Shown here: piece after piece, positions 7,301 through 14,423 of the stretch
Numbering within the stretch: the first letter of the stretch is position 1
How the letters are laid out: each line of letters opens with the position of its first letter
Source: JBOGED01 sp050743625
GTDB taxonomy: Bacteria > Actinomycetota > Nitriliruptoria > Euzebyales > Egibacteraceae
Direction: 5' to 3'
Length of the DNA: 18,918 nucleotides
Assembly (NCBI GenBank): GCA_050743625.1
Contig: JBOGED010000339.1
Location: 1 to 18,918, forward strand
Notes under the pieces: model-generated
Database searches by the model: none
What the model saw: the letters and a program-made list of their open reading frames with translations, nothing else
What the model was told of the DNA's origin: nothing
Position numbers and translations under genes: made by a program

Positions 7301-7440
7301 GTGAAGGACGTGCCAGAGGTGCTGTTCGTGTGTGTGTGTGCAGAACGCCGGCCGGTCGCAGATGGCTGCGGTGCTGCTGCACCACCACGCACAGGGCCGG
7401 GTTCATGTGCGCTCCGCCGGGTCGGCTCCAGCGGGCTCGG
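7301..7440 (+). pseudogene. arsC: Arsenate reductase (LMW-phosphatase type) remnant, frameshifted
   Basis: The GTG at 7301, preceded by GAGGGGA, starts VKDVPEVLFVCV, and a second frame continues with QNAGRSQMAAVLLHHHAQGR and VHVRSAGSAPA. Together they are the N-terminal part of a low-molecular-weight-phosphatase-type arsenate reductase, including the phosphate-loop nucleophile motif CVQNAGRS. ArsC reduces arsenate to arsenite for export. The two frames are separated by a run of alternating GT (7328-7340, 13 bases) where FVCV would need nine, so a four-base expansion has broken the gene. Similarity ends at about 7440, well before the rest of the roughly 130-residue protein. It lies 150 bp behind sigZ and supports an arsenic origin of this locus. 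Confidence 0.75.
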
Positions 7441-7598
7441 ATCGAGTGCAGATCCGCGTACCGGGCTGGGCGTGGTCCGTCAATGGCGAGTTGTGGCAGT
7501 TGGACCATTTCAGTGACGGGCACGTCGTCCACTCGCCGAACGATAGCAAAGAAGAAGCGCTCGCGGACCGGGTAGGGGCGCCAGGCCGTGTCTCCTGA
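7441..7598 (+). other. Protein-like frame of unknown family, probably a gene fragment
   Basis: The frame that carries the end of the arsC remnant stays open to a TGA at 7596-7598. It encodes a peptide with a natural-looking composition: VRIRV-type start, GWAWSVNGELWQLDHFSDGH, VVHSPNDSKEEALADRV. It no longer resembles ArsC. I do not recognise it. It may be the 3' end of a gene joined here by deletion. The following 7599-7888 holds nothing I can support. Confidence 0.3.
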
Positions 7599-7888
7599 AA
7601 CTGGCCAGTGTGATCTACGGGAGCAGGTCGCCTCGCCCTGTAGTTGCCACTGCGCGACAACGGAGCGACCCCCCACAATCCGCACCACAAACTTGACAAC
7701 CTTACGGCCAGCCCCCTGAACATCTGAACACCTCGCGAAGCTTCAGGCCACCTGAGCTCTCTCGTTATTTGCGGCGAAGGCGGTGCCACAGGCGGACGGG
7801 CGGGATTGAACTCAGCCCGATGCAGACCACGGATTCCATTGAGCGTCGCTACAACTCTGTGGCCTCTGACGACTTGTACGCTTGCGGC

Positions 7889-8254
7889 CGTGTCCGCGTC
7901 GTCTTGGTAGAGATGACCGATAAGGTTTTGGGGCCGTTCGCGCCAAGGCTCCGCAAGTACACGGCGAACGAGCTGCGCGCCTGCGGGATAGAGCTCCGGC
8001 TGGGCACCGCGGTGACGCAGGTTCGGGAGGACTCTGTCGTCCTGAGCGACGGGCAGACGCTGCCGTCGGCGGCGACGATCTGGGCGTCCGGCGTCAGAGT
8101 GCATGACGACGTGTCGCAGTGGGGGCTACCACAGGGACGCGGGGGCCGGCTGTAGGTCGACGCGGATATGCGCGTCGTAGGTCATCCACAGATCTTCGCG
8201 GTCGGAGACGTTGCCGCGTCCCGGCAAGGCCCGCTGCCTCACGCGCTGGTGTAG
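7889..8254 (+). pseudogene. NDH-2-type FAD/NAD-dependent oxidoreductase fragment
   Basis: From about 7889 the frame encodes RVRVVLVEMTDKVLGPFAPR, LRKYTANELRACGIELRLGT and a strand-rich part ending TIWASGV. The sequence after about 8150 continues in another frame as VDADMRVVGHPQIFAVGDVA up to a stop at 8252-8254. These are the NAD-binding half and the C-terminal FAD-contacting motif (FAVGDVA) of type II NADH dehydrogenases and related pyridine-nucleotide flavoproteins. The N-terminal FAD-binding GxGxxG domain and the membrane-binding C-terminus are missing, and at least one frameshift separates the two parts. It is a decayed fragment with no link to its neighbours that I can show. Confidence 0.7.
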
Positions 8255-8395
8255 CCGCTGGGTGCATCCTTTTCGCTGCTGTCCCGTCTCTACAAGTGAA
8301 CACTGCAGGCGTGCCGAGACCTTACGTCAGACTTTGTGGAGTCCTACTGCTTGGAACCTGCCTGCGCGTGCGCAGATGAGCATGAGAGGCGATCA

Positions 8396-11300
8396 ATGGA
8401 GTACTTCGTCAGCACCTCGGGCAACGACACCAACCCCGGCAGTCGGGATCGACCGTTCCGTACCGTCGGCAGAGGGGTGAGCGTGCTGCTTGCCGGCGAT
8501 GTGCTCAACTTGCGCCACGGTATCTACGTTGGGCCTGTCAACATCGCCGGAAAGCATGGAACGGCGGACGACCCTATCGTGATCCGTTCGTTTCCCGGTG
8601 AGCACGCCTATATCGACGGCACCTTGGATGAGTTCCGCAGGCCGAGCAACGATGACTGGATACCCGCCAGCTCACTGCACGAGGAGGCCGTGGACGACGA
8701 GTACGTCTCGGCGATGACCTTTACGGACGATCTGGTGAACCGCGGCGCCTTCCTGGACCGCAATCCGTACACGCGCCTTGTGACCTACTCGAACATCAAT
8801 GACTTGCGGGCGGACAACGAGACGTTCGAGCAGATCTTCGACGAGAACGACCCGCGACCAGGCCCTGCGGTTACCGACGAGGATGGCAACCCCCTCGGCT
8901 ACCGGCGCCCCTGGGTATACATGGGCCCGGGCATCCACTTCAACGCTGATACCCGCCGGGTCCATGTTCGGCTCTCGCACACGCACAACAACGTGCCCGG
9001 GATCATCGACTACGCGGACGAGAGTGACCCGCGTCGGGTGCCGCTGGCGATCACCCCGCGAGATGTGACGGCCTTACGGATCGGCGGGTCGAGCCATCTT
9101 CGCCTGGAGCGGTTGACCATCAGCTTCGGGGGCGACGATTCAATCCTCATCACAAGCTCGCAGAACTTGACGCTGGATCATGTACGCATCCGGGCCGCCA
9201 CGAGAGGCATCCGGATGGGCGGTCCGCCCCAGAACCCGACCAGAAACGTTGTGTTCGCACACTGCCAGTTCGACGGCGGCATCCCCTCATGGTATTTCCG
9301 CACCGACCGCAAGTCGGTCTACCACTTCCTAGACGGCGACAGGGTCGTACCTAACAACCTTGGTGAGAACACCAGCGACCGACTGCTGCTTGGCAACCCG
9401 AACAACACCGCCGTCGAGATCCACCACTGTGAGTTCTTCAACGCCCACGACATCTTCCTGGAAGGCCAGGATGTCGACTTCCACCACAACTGGATCAACA
9501 ACCTGCAAGACGACGGGCTAGCCCTCGGATTCGACGAAAGGACAAGCGGCCCGGTCACCGTCACGAAGATCCACGAAAACGTCATCACCAAGACACTGAC
9601 CGGGTTCAGCTTCTCCAGCCGGAACCAGACCACACAGTGGCACATCTACCGCAATCTAATCGATCAGCGCGGCCCGACCCGGGGATTTCGCCCCCGCCAC
9701 GTTGGTGACACCGAGGTGTGGCGCTATGGCCAGCTGCACAAGAGCGCCGGTAACACGTTCGGTCCGCACGACCTGTTCCACAACACCGTGTTGGCCTACG
9801 ACCAGCGCGAGCAAGCATCGTTCCTGCACTACGCAAGCACGACAGGGCGGCACCGTCGCCGGTCGTTCAACAACGTGTTCGTCGCGGTCAACCCAGAAAC
9901 GGAAGCCGACCGGGCGATCACGTTCGTGCCTTCTCCGGCCTTCCCTGGGCCGACGGACGGCAACCTGTACCACCGAATTGGGTTCGCCGCCAACGACCCG
10001 TTCCGGCACGTCGGGTACCGGTTTCAGGGACAGGACTTCCCGGGCAACGGTACGTTCGCGGACCTCGAGGAGCTCCACAACAGCGTGCTGTTCGAGCAGA
10101 GCAAGACTCAGTACCCGCCCGGGTATGAGGCAAACAGCCTGCTGGCCGACCCGCAGGTCCGGCGAATCAGCGCCGACGGACGACCCCGCGAGAACGACGA
10201 CCTGCGTCTGGGCGAGACCAGTCCGGCGCTCGCTGCCGGGATCCGTCTGCCAGACGAGCTGGGTGACCTGGACCCGTTCCCGCCCGATACAGGAAACCCT
10301 GACATCGGCTGTTACCCCAGGAACGCAGAGCCCTTCCGGGTCGGTGTCGACGGGTGCCGCTCGTTTCCACAAGAGCCGGGTCCCTCGGTTAGCGGTCCGA
10401 GAAGGACAGCGGGCGGCGTCTGGAAATCGGTGTTCCTGCACGAATTTCTGGATGGCGACCCGGCCAATCTCCATGCAGTTCCTGGCGAGCTAAGCGTGCT
10501 TCCGGACGGTCCCATCATCCAGCCCACACCAGCGCCGGCTGATCGGGGCTTCCTCCTCACGCCGGGGCGGGCGCTCGGCTATCGCTTCGAGGAACCATTC
10601 GAGGATGTAATCGGCGTCGACCTCAGCGTCGACCTCAGCGTCGAACTGCTGTTTCCACCACAAATCCCCTTCGTGAACAACTTCCCGCTCGTCTCGCTCG
10701 GGGACGGCACGGTGACGCTCTCCATACATCGAGTTCCGACGCCCTCTTTCGCCGTCGGAATTCGCCTCAGTGTGGACGGAAGCAGCATGCAGTTCGATGA
10801 ATTCCATACAGTCGTCATGCCATCAGGGCAGACGAACCGATTGCGCGTGCGCTGGCATACGCATGGCCAGGCTCAGATATGGCATGAGGGCGTGCTGCGA
10901 GCGTATGAGCCCGGCTTCGCGGCGGGCCGCTCTTTTGAGATCGATCGGCTCGTGGTCGGGAGACCTGGAGAGCCCACGCCGCCCTCGCCGCGATTCCGGG
11001 CGCGTCGGGTCTATCTGAAGCTTCTTCGCCGAGACGACGCGCGGCACGAGATCGATCGTCACGTCCCGCTCGACGTCAGCTGTTTCCCAGCCGATCAGTG
11101 CGCCGAGCACGTCCGTGTGCTCCACGAGGAGCTGGTCTCGCGGGCCCGGGCGTTCATGACGGGAATCGTCTCGAAGCTGACCACCTCGTGGCGGGAAGGG
11201 CAGGCTCCAGGCCCCTTCTCTCCAGAGTCCATCGCGGCGCATGAAGCAGCGGTGGGCGCGGCCGAGGCGTTCGGGGCTTTTCTTGATACACGCGAGCAGG

Positions 11301-11548
11301 CCGCCGCAAACACCTTCCTTCAGCGGATCGGGGAGTTCTTCGACATTCTCGCCACTGCGGACCCGGCTGGCTTCGCCGAGCTCGTCACCGACTTGGCACA
11401 GCACGCCGAGAGCGTGGACCCGGCATGCCGTAGGACACTGGAGCCCGTGTACGCCGCCAACGCCGACGCGCTTCAACCCCTAGAGCTACTGCTGCAGGCA
11501 GCGTGGCAACGCGCGCAAACCGCCCGACCAGGAGGCCCCAATGCCTGA
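8396..11548 (+). CDS. Large right-handed beta-helix protein with LamG-like domain
   Basis: The 1050-residue protein starts with YFVSTSGNDTNPGSRDRPFR and a following GDVLNLRHGIYVG, the classic opening of right-handed parallel beta-helix proteins of the pectate-lyase-like group. Helix-coil repeats run to about residue 640, with strands such as HLRLERLTISF, NLTLDHVRIR and VEIHHCEFFNAHDIFLEGQD, and close with GDLDPFPPDTGNPDIGCYP. Residues about 670-880 look like a LamG/concanavalin-type sandwich (GTVTLSIHRV, LRVRWHTHGQAQIWHEGVLR). Residues about 890-1050 are helical and unassigned. No catalytic motif is certain, so polysaccharide binding or cleavage is only inferred. There is no signal peptide, unusual for such a protein. 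ATG 8396 is preferred because GAGAGG lies six bases upstream; a GTG at 8336 is possible. The stop overlaps the next start by eight bases, so the two form an operon. Confidence 0.85.
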   Translation: MEYFVSTSGNDTNPGSRDRPFRTVGRGVSVLLAGDVLNLRHGIYVGPVNIAGKHGTADDPIVIRSFPGEHAYIDGTLDEFRRPSNDDWIPASSLHEEAVDDEYVSAMTFTDDLVNRGAFLDRNPYTRLVTYSNINDLRADNETFEQIFDENDPRPGPAVTDEDGNPLGYRRPWVYMGPGIHFNADTRRVHVRLSHTHNNVPGIIDYADESDPRRVPLAITPRDVTALRIGGSSHLRLERLTISFGGDDSILITSSQNLTLDHVRIRAATRGIRMGGPPQNPTRNVVFAHCQFDGGIPSWYFRTDRKSVYHFLDGDRVVPNNLGENTSDRLLLGNPNNTAVEIHHCEFFNAHDIFLEGQDVDFHHNWINNLQDDGLALGFDERTSGPVTVTKIHENVITKTLTGFSFSSRNQTTQWHIYRNLIDQRGPTRGFRPRHVGDTEVWRYGQLHKSAGNTFGPHDLFHNTVLAYDQREQASFLHYASTTGRHRRRSFNNVFVAVNPETEADRAITFVPSPAFPGPTDGNLYHRIGFAANDPFRHVGYRFQGQDFPGNGTFADLEELHNSVLFEQSKTQYPPGYEANSLLADPQVRRISADGRPRENDDLRLGETSPALAAGIRLPDELGDLDPFPPDTGNPDIGCYPRNAEPFRVGVDGCRSFPQEPGPSVSGPRRTAGGVWKSVFLHEFLDGDPANLHAVPGELSVLPDGPIIQPTPAPADRGFLLTPGRALGYRFEEPFEDVIGVDLSVDLSVELLFPPQIPFVNNFPLVSLGDGTVTLSIHRVPTPSFAVGIRLSVDGSSMQFDEFHTVVMPSGQTNRLRVRWHTHGQAQIWHEGVLRAYEPGFAAGRSFEIDRLVVGRPGEPTPPSPRFRARRVYLKLLRRDDARHEIDRHVPLDVSCFPADQCAEHVRVLHEELVSRARAFMTGIVSKLTTSWREGQAPGPFSPESIAAHEAAVGAAEAFGAFLDTREQAAANTFLQRIGEFFDILATADPAGFAELVTDLAQHAESVDPACRRTLEPVYAANADALQPLELLLQAAWQRAQTARPGGPNA

Positions 11549-13139
11549 CTTTGACGACCTCGCCGCATTTGCCACCGAGCGCGGGCACAATCTGACCGGA
11601 CCGCTTAGCCACGACCAGGTCGTGGCGCTCGCGAACGCCTGGTTCCCGGAGGTCCGCTTCCACGAGGACGACCGGTTTCACCCGGTGGACCTGCCGGCTT
11701 TGCTGACCATACCCCCGGTGATCTTCGACAGCTTATCCGAAGCAGACAAAGACGAGTTTCGTGTCCCGATTCGCACAGGCACCCTTCCCGACGGGCAGGC
11801 GGTGATCGAGCGCTTCGACCCTCCAGTCATCCACGCCGCAGCTGAGCGGCCCACGCGGCGCGTTCTTGGGTCGGGCGCGGATGCAATCGATGCCATGGAC
11901 GATCTGGATGACCTTGGCCGCAGCGGCGTGTTCACCTACGGCGCCCGGCTCAAGGCCGCCCGCAAGTTCTTTGGTGCCAGCACCACGGTCGCCGACGCCG
12001 ACGAGCCTAGTCCCGGTGACCCACGGACGCCCCGGCATCTCCCAATGGTGGTCCGCGCTGAGCTCCGCATGCTGCTGGAGACCCTGAAACACGAGCTTGA
12101 GCTCGACGACCTGCCGGGCGAACTGGCGGACCGCGGCCAGCCGATTGATGCCATCTGGTCGGGCTTCTCGGTGGAAGATCTTTTCTTCGAAACCAACCCC
12201 GGCGCAAATCCAGCTACATTCTTGCGGTCCCAGAAGCGGGCGATCCTCGCCGCCCTGGTGGCAGCGCAAGAGGTGCCGCCTCCCGGGGACGAGGCGGCGG
12301 AGGCCGAGGCGCTTGACGAGATACCGTCCGGCTGGCGATTTGTGGCCAAAGCGTGGGATATCGTGAAGCGATTCGCCTTTCTTGAGTACTACTTTGTCTA
12401 TGCGTTCGATGACTATAAGGAGTACGGCAAGTGGCCGTTCGAGAAGGAGCATGAGGGCGACATCGAGGGCTGCTGCGTCGTGTTCGAACGCCGCTTTCTT
12501 GAGCGGCTCGCAGCGGGCACGGTCGAGGCGGAAGAAGTCGTCCCCCATACCGTGATCACTTTGGCTCACGACGAGGACCAGGAACTCGATCGCCAGCGGC
12601 ACCTACCGGACGGACGCGACCTCGCACGCGACGACCTCGTGGTGTACGTGGCACGGGGCGCCCACGGCACCTACCTCACACCCGGAAGTCACGACATCCT
12701 CAGTTTCGAAGATGTCGCCACTGACCTCCCGCTCGAGCTCCCGACCTGGCTGATTGTTGTGGGACTGGTGACGAATCATCTTCCACCGCTCGCGGTGCTT
12801 GCAGGCATCGTCGAGCACCTCGACGATGCCCGGGACGAGACTTCGGACAACGGCGCCCGGATTGGCCCAGGCGAGCCTGATCCCGATCCCGCGAGCCTCG
12901 AGTTTGAGAAGCGAATCGAGGTCACCCCGCTGTCCGACATCCAAGACCAAGACGACGTCAACATCTACCAGGACAATCCAGCTCTCCGCGCGGCGCTGGC
13001 CGTCCGGGGCTTCCCCGGCACGTGGGGCGGGCACGCCGGCCTCATAGACAAGAGTCCGCCATGGGAGAACAAGACGGCCCGCTACTTCCGGCGTTTCCTC
13101 CGATCTGACAACATCGAACCCACGGGCGGAGTCGACTGA
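11541..13139 (+). CDS. Vps62-like protein
   Basis: The 532-residue protein resembles bacterial members of the Vps62 family. Conserved landmarks are ALANAWFPEVRFHEDDRFHP (residues 29-48), LEYYFVYAFDDY (281-292), HEGDIEGCCVVF (304-315, the HEGDWE-like signature), VVYVARGAHGTYLTPGSHD (367-385) and TWGGHAGLIDKSPPW (494-508). The function of bacterial Vps62 proteins is unknown; the conserved His/Glu/Asp residues suggest an enzymatic or metal-binding site, but this is inference. Residues 130-265 form an insert (mostly helical, with a Pro/acidic part) not typical of short family members. No signal peptide is seen. ATG 11541 has AGGAGG at 11529-11534 and lies inside the end of the beta-helix gene. 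This tight coupling suggests the two products work together or in fixed ratio. The gene is intact. Confidence 0.75.
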   Translation: MPDFDDLAAFATERGHNLTGPLSHDQVVALANAWFPEVRFHEDDRFHPVDLPALLTIPPVIFDSLSEADKDEFRVPIRTGTLPDGQAVIERFDPPVIHAAAERPTRRVLGSGADAIDAMDDLDDLGRSGVFTYGARLKAARKFFGASTTVADADEPSPGDPRTPRHLPMVVRAELRMLLETLKHELELDDLPGELADRGQPIDAIWSGFSVEDLFFETNPGANPATFLRSQKRAILAALVAAQEVPPPGDEAAEAEALDEIPSGWRFVAKAWDIVKRFAFLEYYFVYAFDDYKEYGKWPFEKEHEGDIEGCCVVFERRFLERLAAGTVEAEEVVPHTVITLAHDEDQELDRQRHLPDGRDLARDDLVVYVARGAHGTYLTPGSHDILSFEDVATDLPLELPTWLIVVGLVTNHLPPLAVLAGIVEHLDDARDETSDNGARIGPGEPDPDPASLEFEKRIEVTPLSDIQDQDDVNIYQDNPALRAALAVRGFPGTWGGHAGLIDKSPPWENKTARYFRRFLRSDNIEPTGGVD

Positions 13140-13172
13140 GTTCAAACGCAATCGGCGTGGCGAGGTGATCGT

Positions 13173-13219
13173 CGAGCCGGACCACGACCCCACTGCATAG
13201 GGCTGATCCCCCCGGCTCG
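13173..13219 (+). terminator. Long-loop hairpin after the Vps62-like gene
   Basis: CGAGCCGG (13173-13180) and CCGGCTCG (13212-13219) form a perfect 8-bp stem with a 31-base loop, followed by GCTTTACC. Its place 34 bp behind the Vps62-like stop suggests a terminator for the beta-helix/Vps62 pair. The large loop makes this uncertain. Confidence 0.3.
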
Positions 13220-13547
13220 GCTTTACCTGCGCGACATAGTCGCGCCTTTGCGCCAAGCCAACGCCTGAGCTGAGGATTGACCAATGCGCAAGCTGGTGGC
13301 GCGCAGCAGGTGCAGGCCGGCGATCGCGGCTATGAGCACGCCCTCGGCGTCGGGCCGGCAGGCGCGGGGTACGGGTTCGGGCATGCGGCCGAGGTCGTTG
13401 GGAAAACAGCAGCCAACGGCGCGGCGGGGAGAGCCAGTCTCAGCAGGTCGCGCCATCACCCCGTTGGCGGTGTACCGGCGGGCCAGACATCGGTATTCGG
13501 ACTTCGTTACATCGTCATCCCGCTGCGGCCCTGGTCGCGTTGCCGCC
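13220..13547. other. Region without a recognised gene, left of the IS3 scar
   Basis: About 330 bases show no gene I can name. Both strands hold open frames (minus 13223-13459, plus 13277 onward), but neither has a good ribosome binding site or a familiar motif. The minus frame (with GVLIAAIAGLHLLRATSLRI) looks somewhat protein-like and could be a fragment. Confidence 0.25.
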
Positions 13548-13811
13548 TGGTCTGCCCCCGGTTTTGTGGAGTTGGTTTGCGAGACTTCTCACGGTTTACG
13601 GAGAGGAGTCGGCATGCCGCGCGGTTACCCGGCGGAGTTCCGTCGGAAGGTGTTGGATCTGTTGGAGGCCGGCTGGTCGGTGGCCCGGGTTGCGTCCGAT
13701 TTGGGGGTCAGCGATCAGACGATCTACAACTGGCGCGAGCAGGAGCTGATCGACAGCGGGCAGAAGTCAGGGCTGTCCGGCAGCGAGCGTGCCGAGCTGG
13801 TCGCCGCCCGC
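13548..13811 (+). mobile_element. IS3-family left-end remnant
   Basis: Bases 13614-13811 encode a typical IS3-family OrfA N-terminus: MPRGYPAEFRRKVLDLLEAG, then a helix-turn-helix in VARVASDLGVSDQTIYNWRE and a linker ending SERAELVAAR. The stretch from about 13548 (TGGTCTGCCCCCGGTTTTGT) may be the left terminal repeat, but no partner right end is present, so that edge is a guess. The rest of OrfA, all of OrfB and the right end are deleted. It belongs to a different IS3 subgroup from the remnant at 4280-4655. Confidence 0.65.
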
Positions 13812-14423
13812 CAGGTGTGGCGGGCGATCGAGAACGCGAACAACTTCCTGGCGAACAACCCCACCGACTTCCCCGCGATCCAGGACCTCGCCGACCGGCT
13901 GGAGAACATGCTCACCGCACGCCGCGGCGGCGCGTTCGACCGGCCGAACCTCGCGCGCGAGGAGTTCCTGGCCGTCACCTTGGCCGCATGGCTTGATCTC
14001 ACGCTATCGTCCGACACAGCGATCGTCCGGGAGCTTGCGGCCACCGCACCGAGCCCGGAGGAGCGGCTGCGGCAGATCGGGGAACGAGTCGGGCTGCCGT
14101 CGCACGGTCGTTCGCACAGCTACTTCCTGCTCGCCCGCCGGCTGTCGACGCTCCTCATCGGCATCGAGCGCGGCGATTTCAACGACCGGACCGGCGCCGA
14201 GACGCTGGCCGCCCCGGGCCCGGTCCGCGACCTGGTTTCTGAGGTCATTCACCACTGGTCGTTGATCAGCGGCCGCGACCTCAAGGCGATGCCGTCCACC
14301 GTCAGCCCGTCGTACCAGCCGTCGGCGACACCCTCAGCCGCGCCCTCGGTCGCGTCTCCAGGCGCGTCCGCGGTCGCCGCGCCGGCCGCGTCGAATGGCA
14401 GGGTCGCCGTGGGATCGTCATGA
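13614..14423 (+). CDS. Chimera: IS3 OrfA N-terminus fused to an unknown protein's C-terminal part
   Basis: The 269-residue frame has two parts. Residues 1-66 are the DNA-binding N-terminus of an IS3 OrfA. From residue 67 (base 13812) the sequence is unrelated: VWRAIENANNFLANNPTDFP, a helical stretch with ARRLSTLLIGIERGDFNDRT and VRDLVSEVIHHWSLISGRDL, then a disordered Ala/Pro/Ser-rich tail (about 225-269). I do not recognise this second part. It lacks its own start and is probably the 3' portion of a gene cut by the IS and a deletion. The reading frame is kept across the join, and ATG 13614 has GGAGAGGAG upstream, so a fusion protein could still be made. The stop overlaps the next start as ATGA, so this frame may now drive translation of the 1277-residue gene. 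Confidence 0.6.
   Translation: MPRGYPAEFRRKVLDLLEAGWSVARVASDLGVSDQTIYNWREQELIDSGQKSGLSGSERAELVAARQVWRAIENANNFLANNPTDFPAIQDLADRLENMLTARRGGAFDRPNLAREEFLAVTLAAWLDLTLSSDTAIVRELAATAPSPEERLRQIGERVGLPSHGRSHSYFLLARRLSTLLIGIERGDFNDRTGAETLAAPGPVRDLVSEVIHHWSLISGRDLKAMPSTVSPSYQPSATPSAAPSVASPGASAVAAPAASNGRVAVGSS

Noticed and set aside
7403..8104. Long minus-strand frame (233 codons)
   Set aside because: It lies antisense to the arsC and NADH-dehydrogenase-type remnants, is Arg/Pro/Ser-rich and has no ribosome site or known motif.
10616..10639. Tandem 12-bp duplication GTCGACCTCAGC in the beta-helix gene
   Set aside because: It adds four residues (VDLS) in frame within the LamG-like part; a minor slippage event with no further structure.
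13223..13459. Minus-strand frame with a hydrophobic segment
   Set aside because: No ribosome site, no family recognised and it sits in intergenic sequence between the terminator-like hairpin and the IS3 scar; kept only as a possible fragment.
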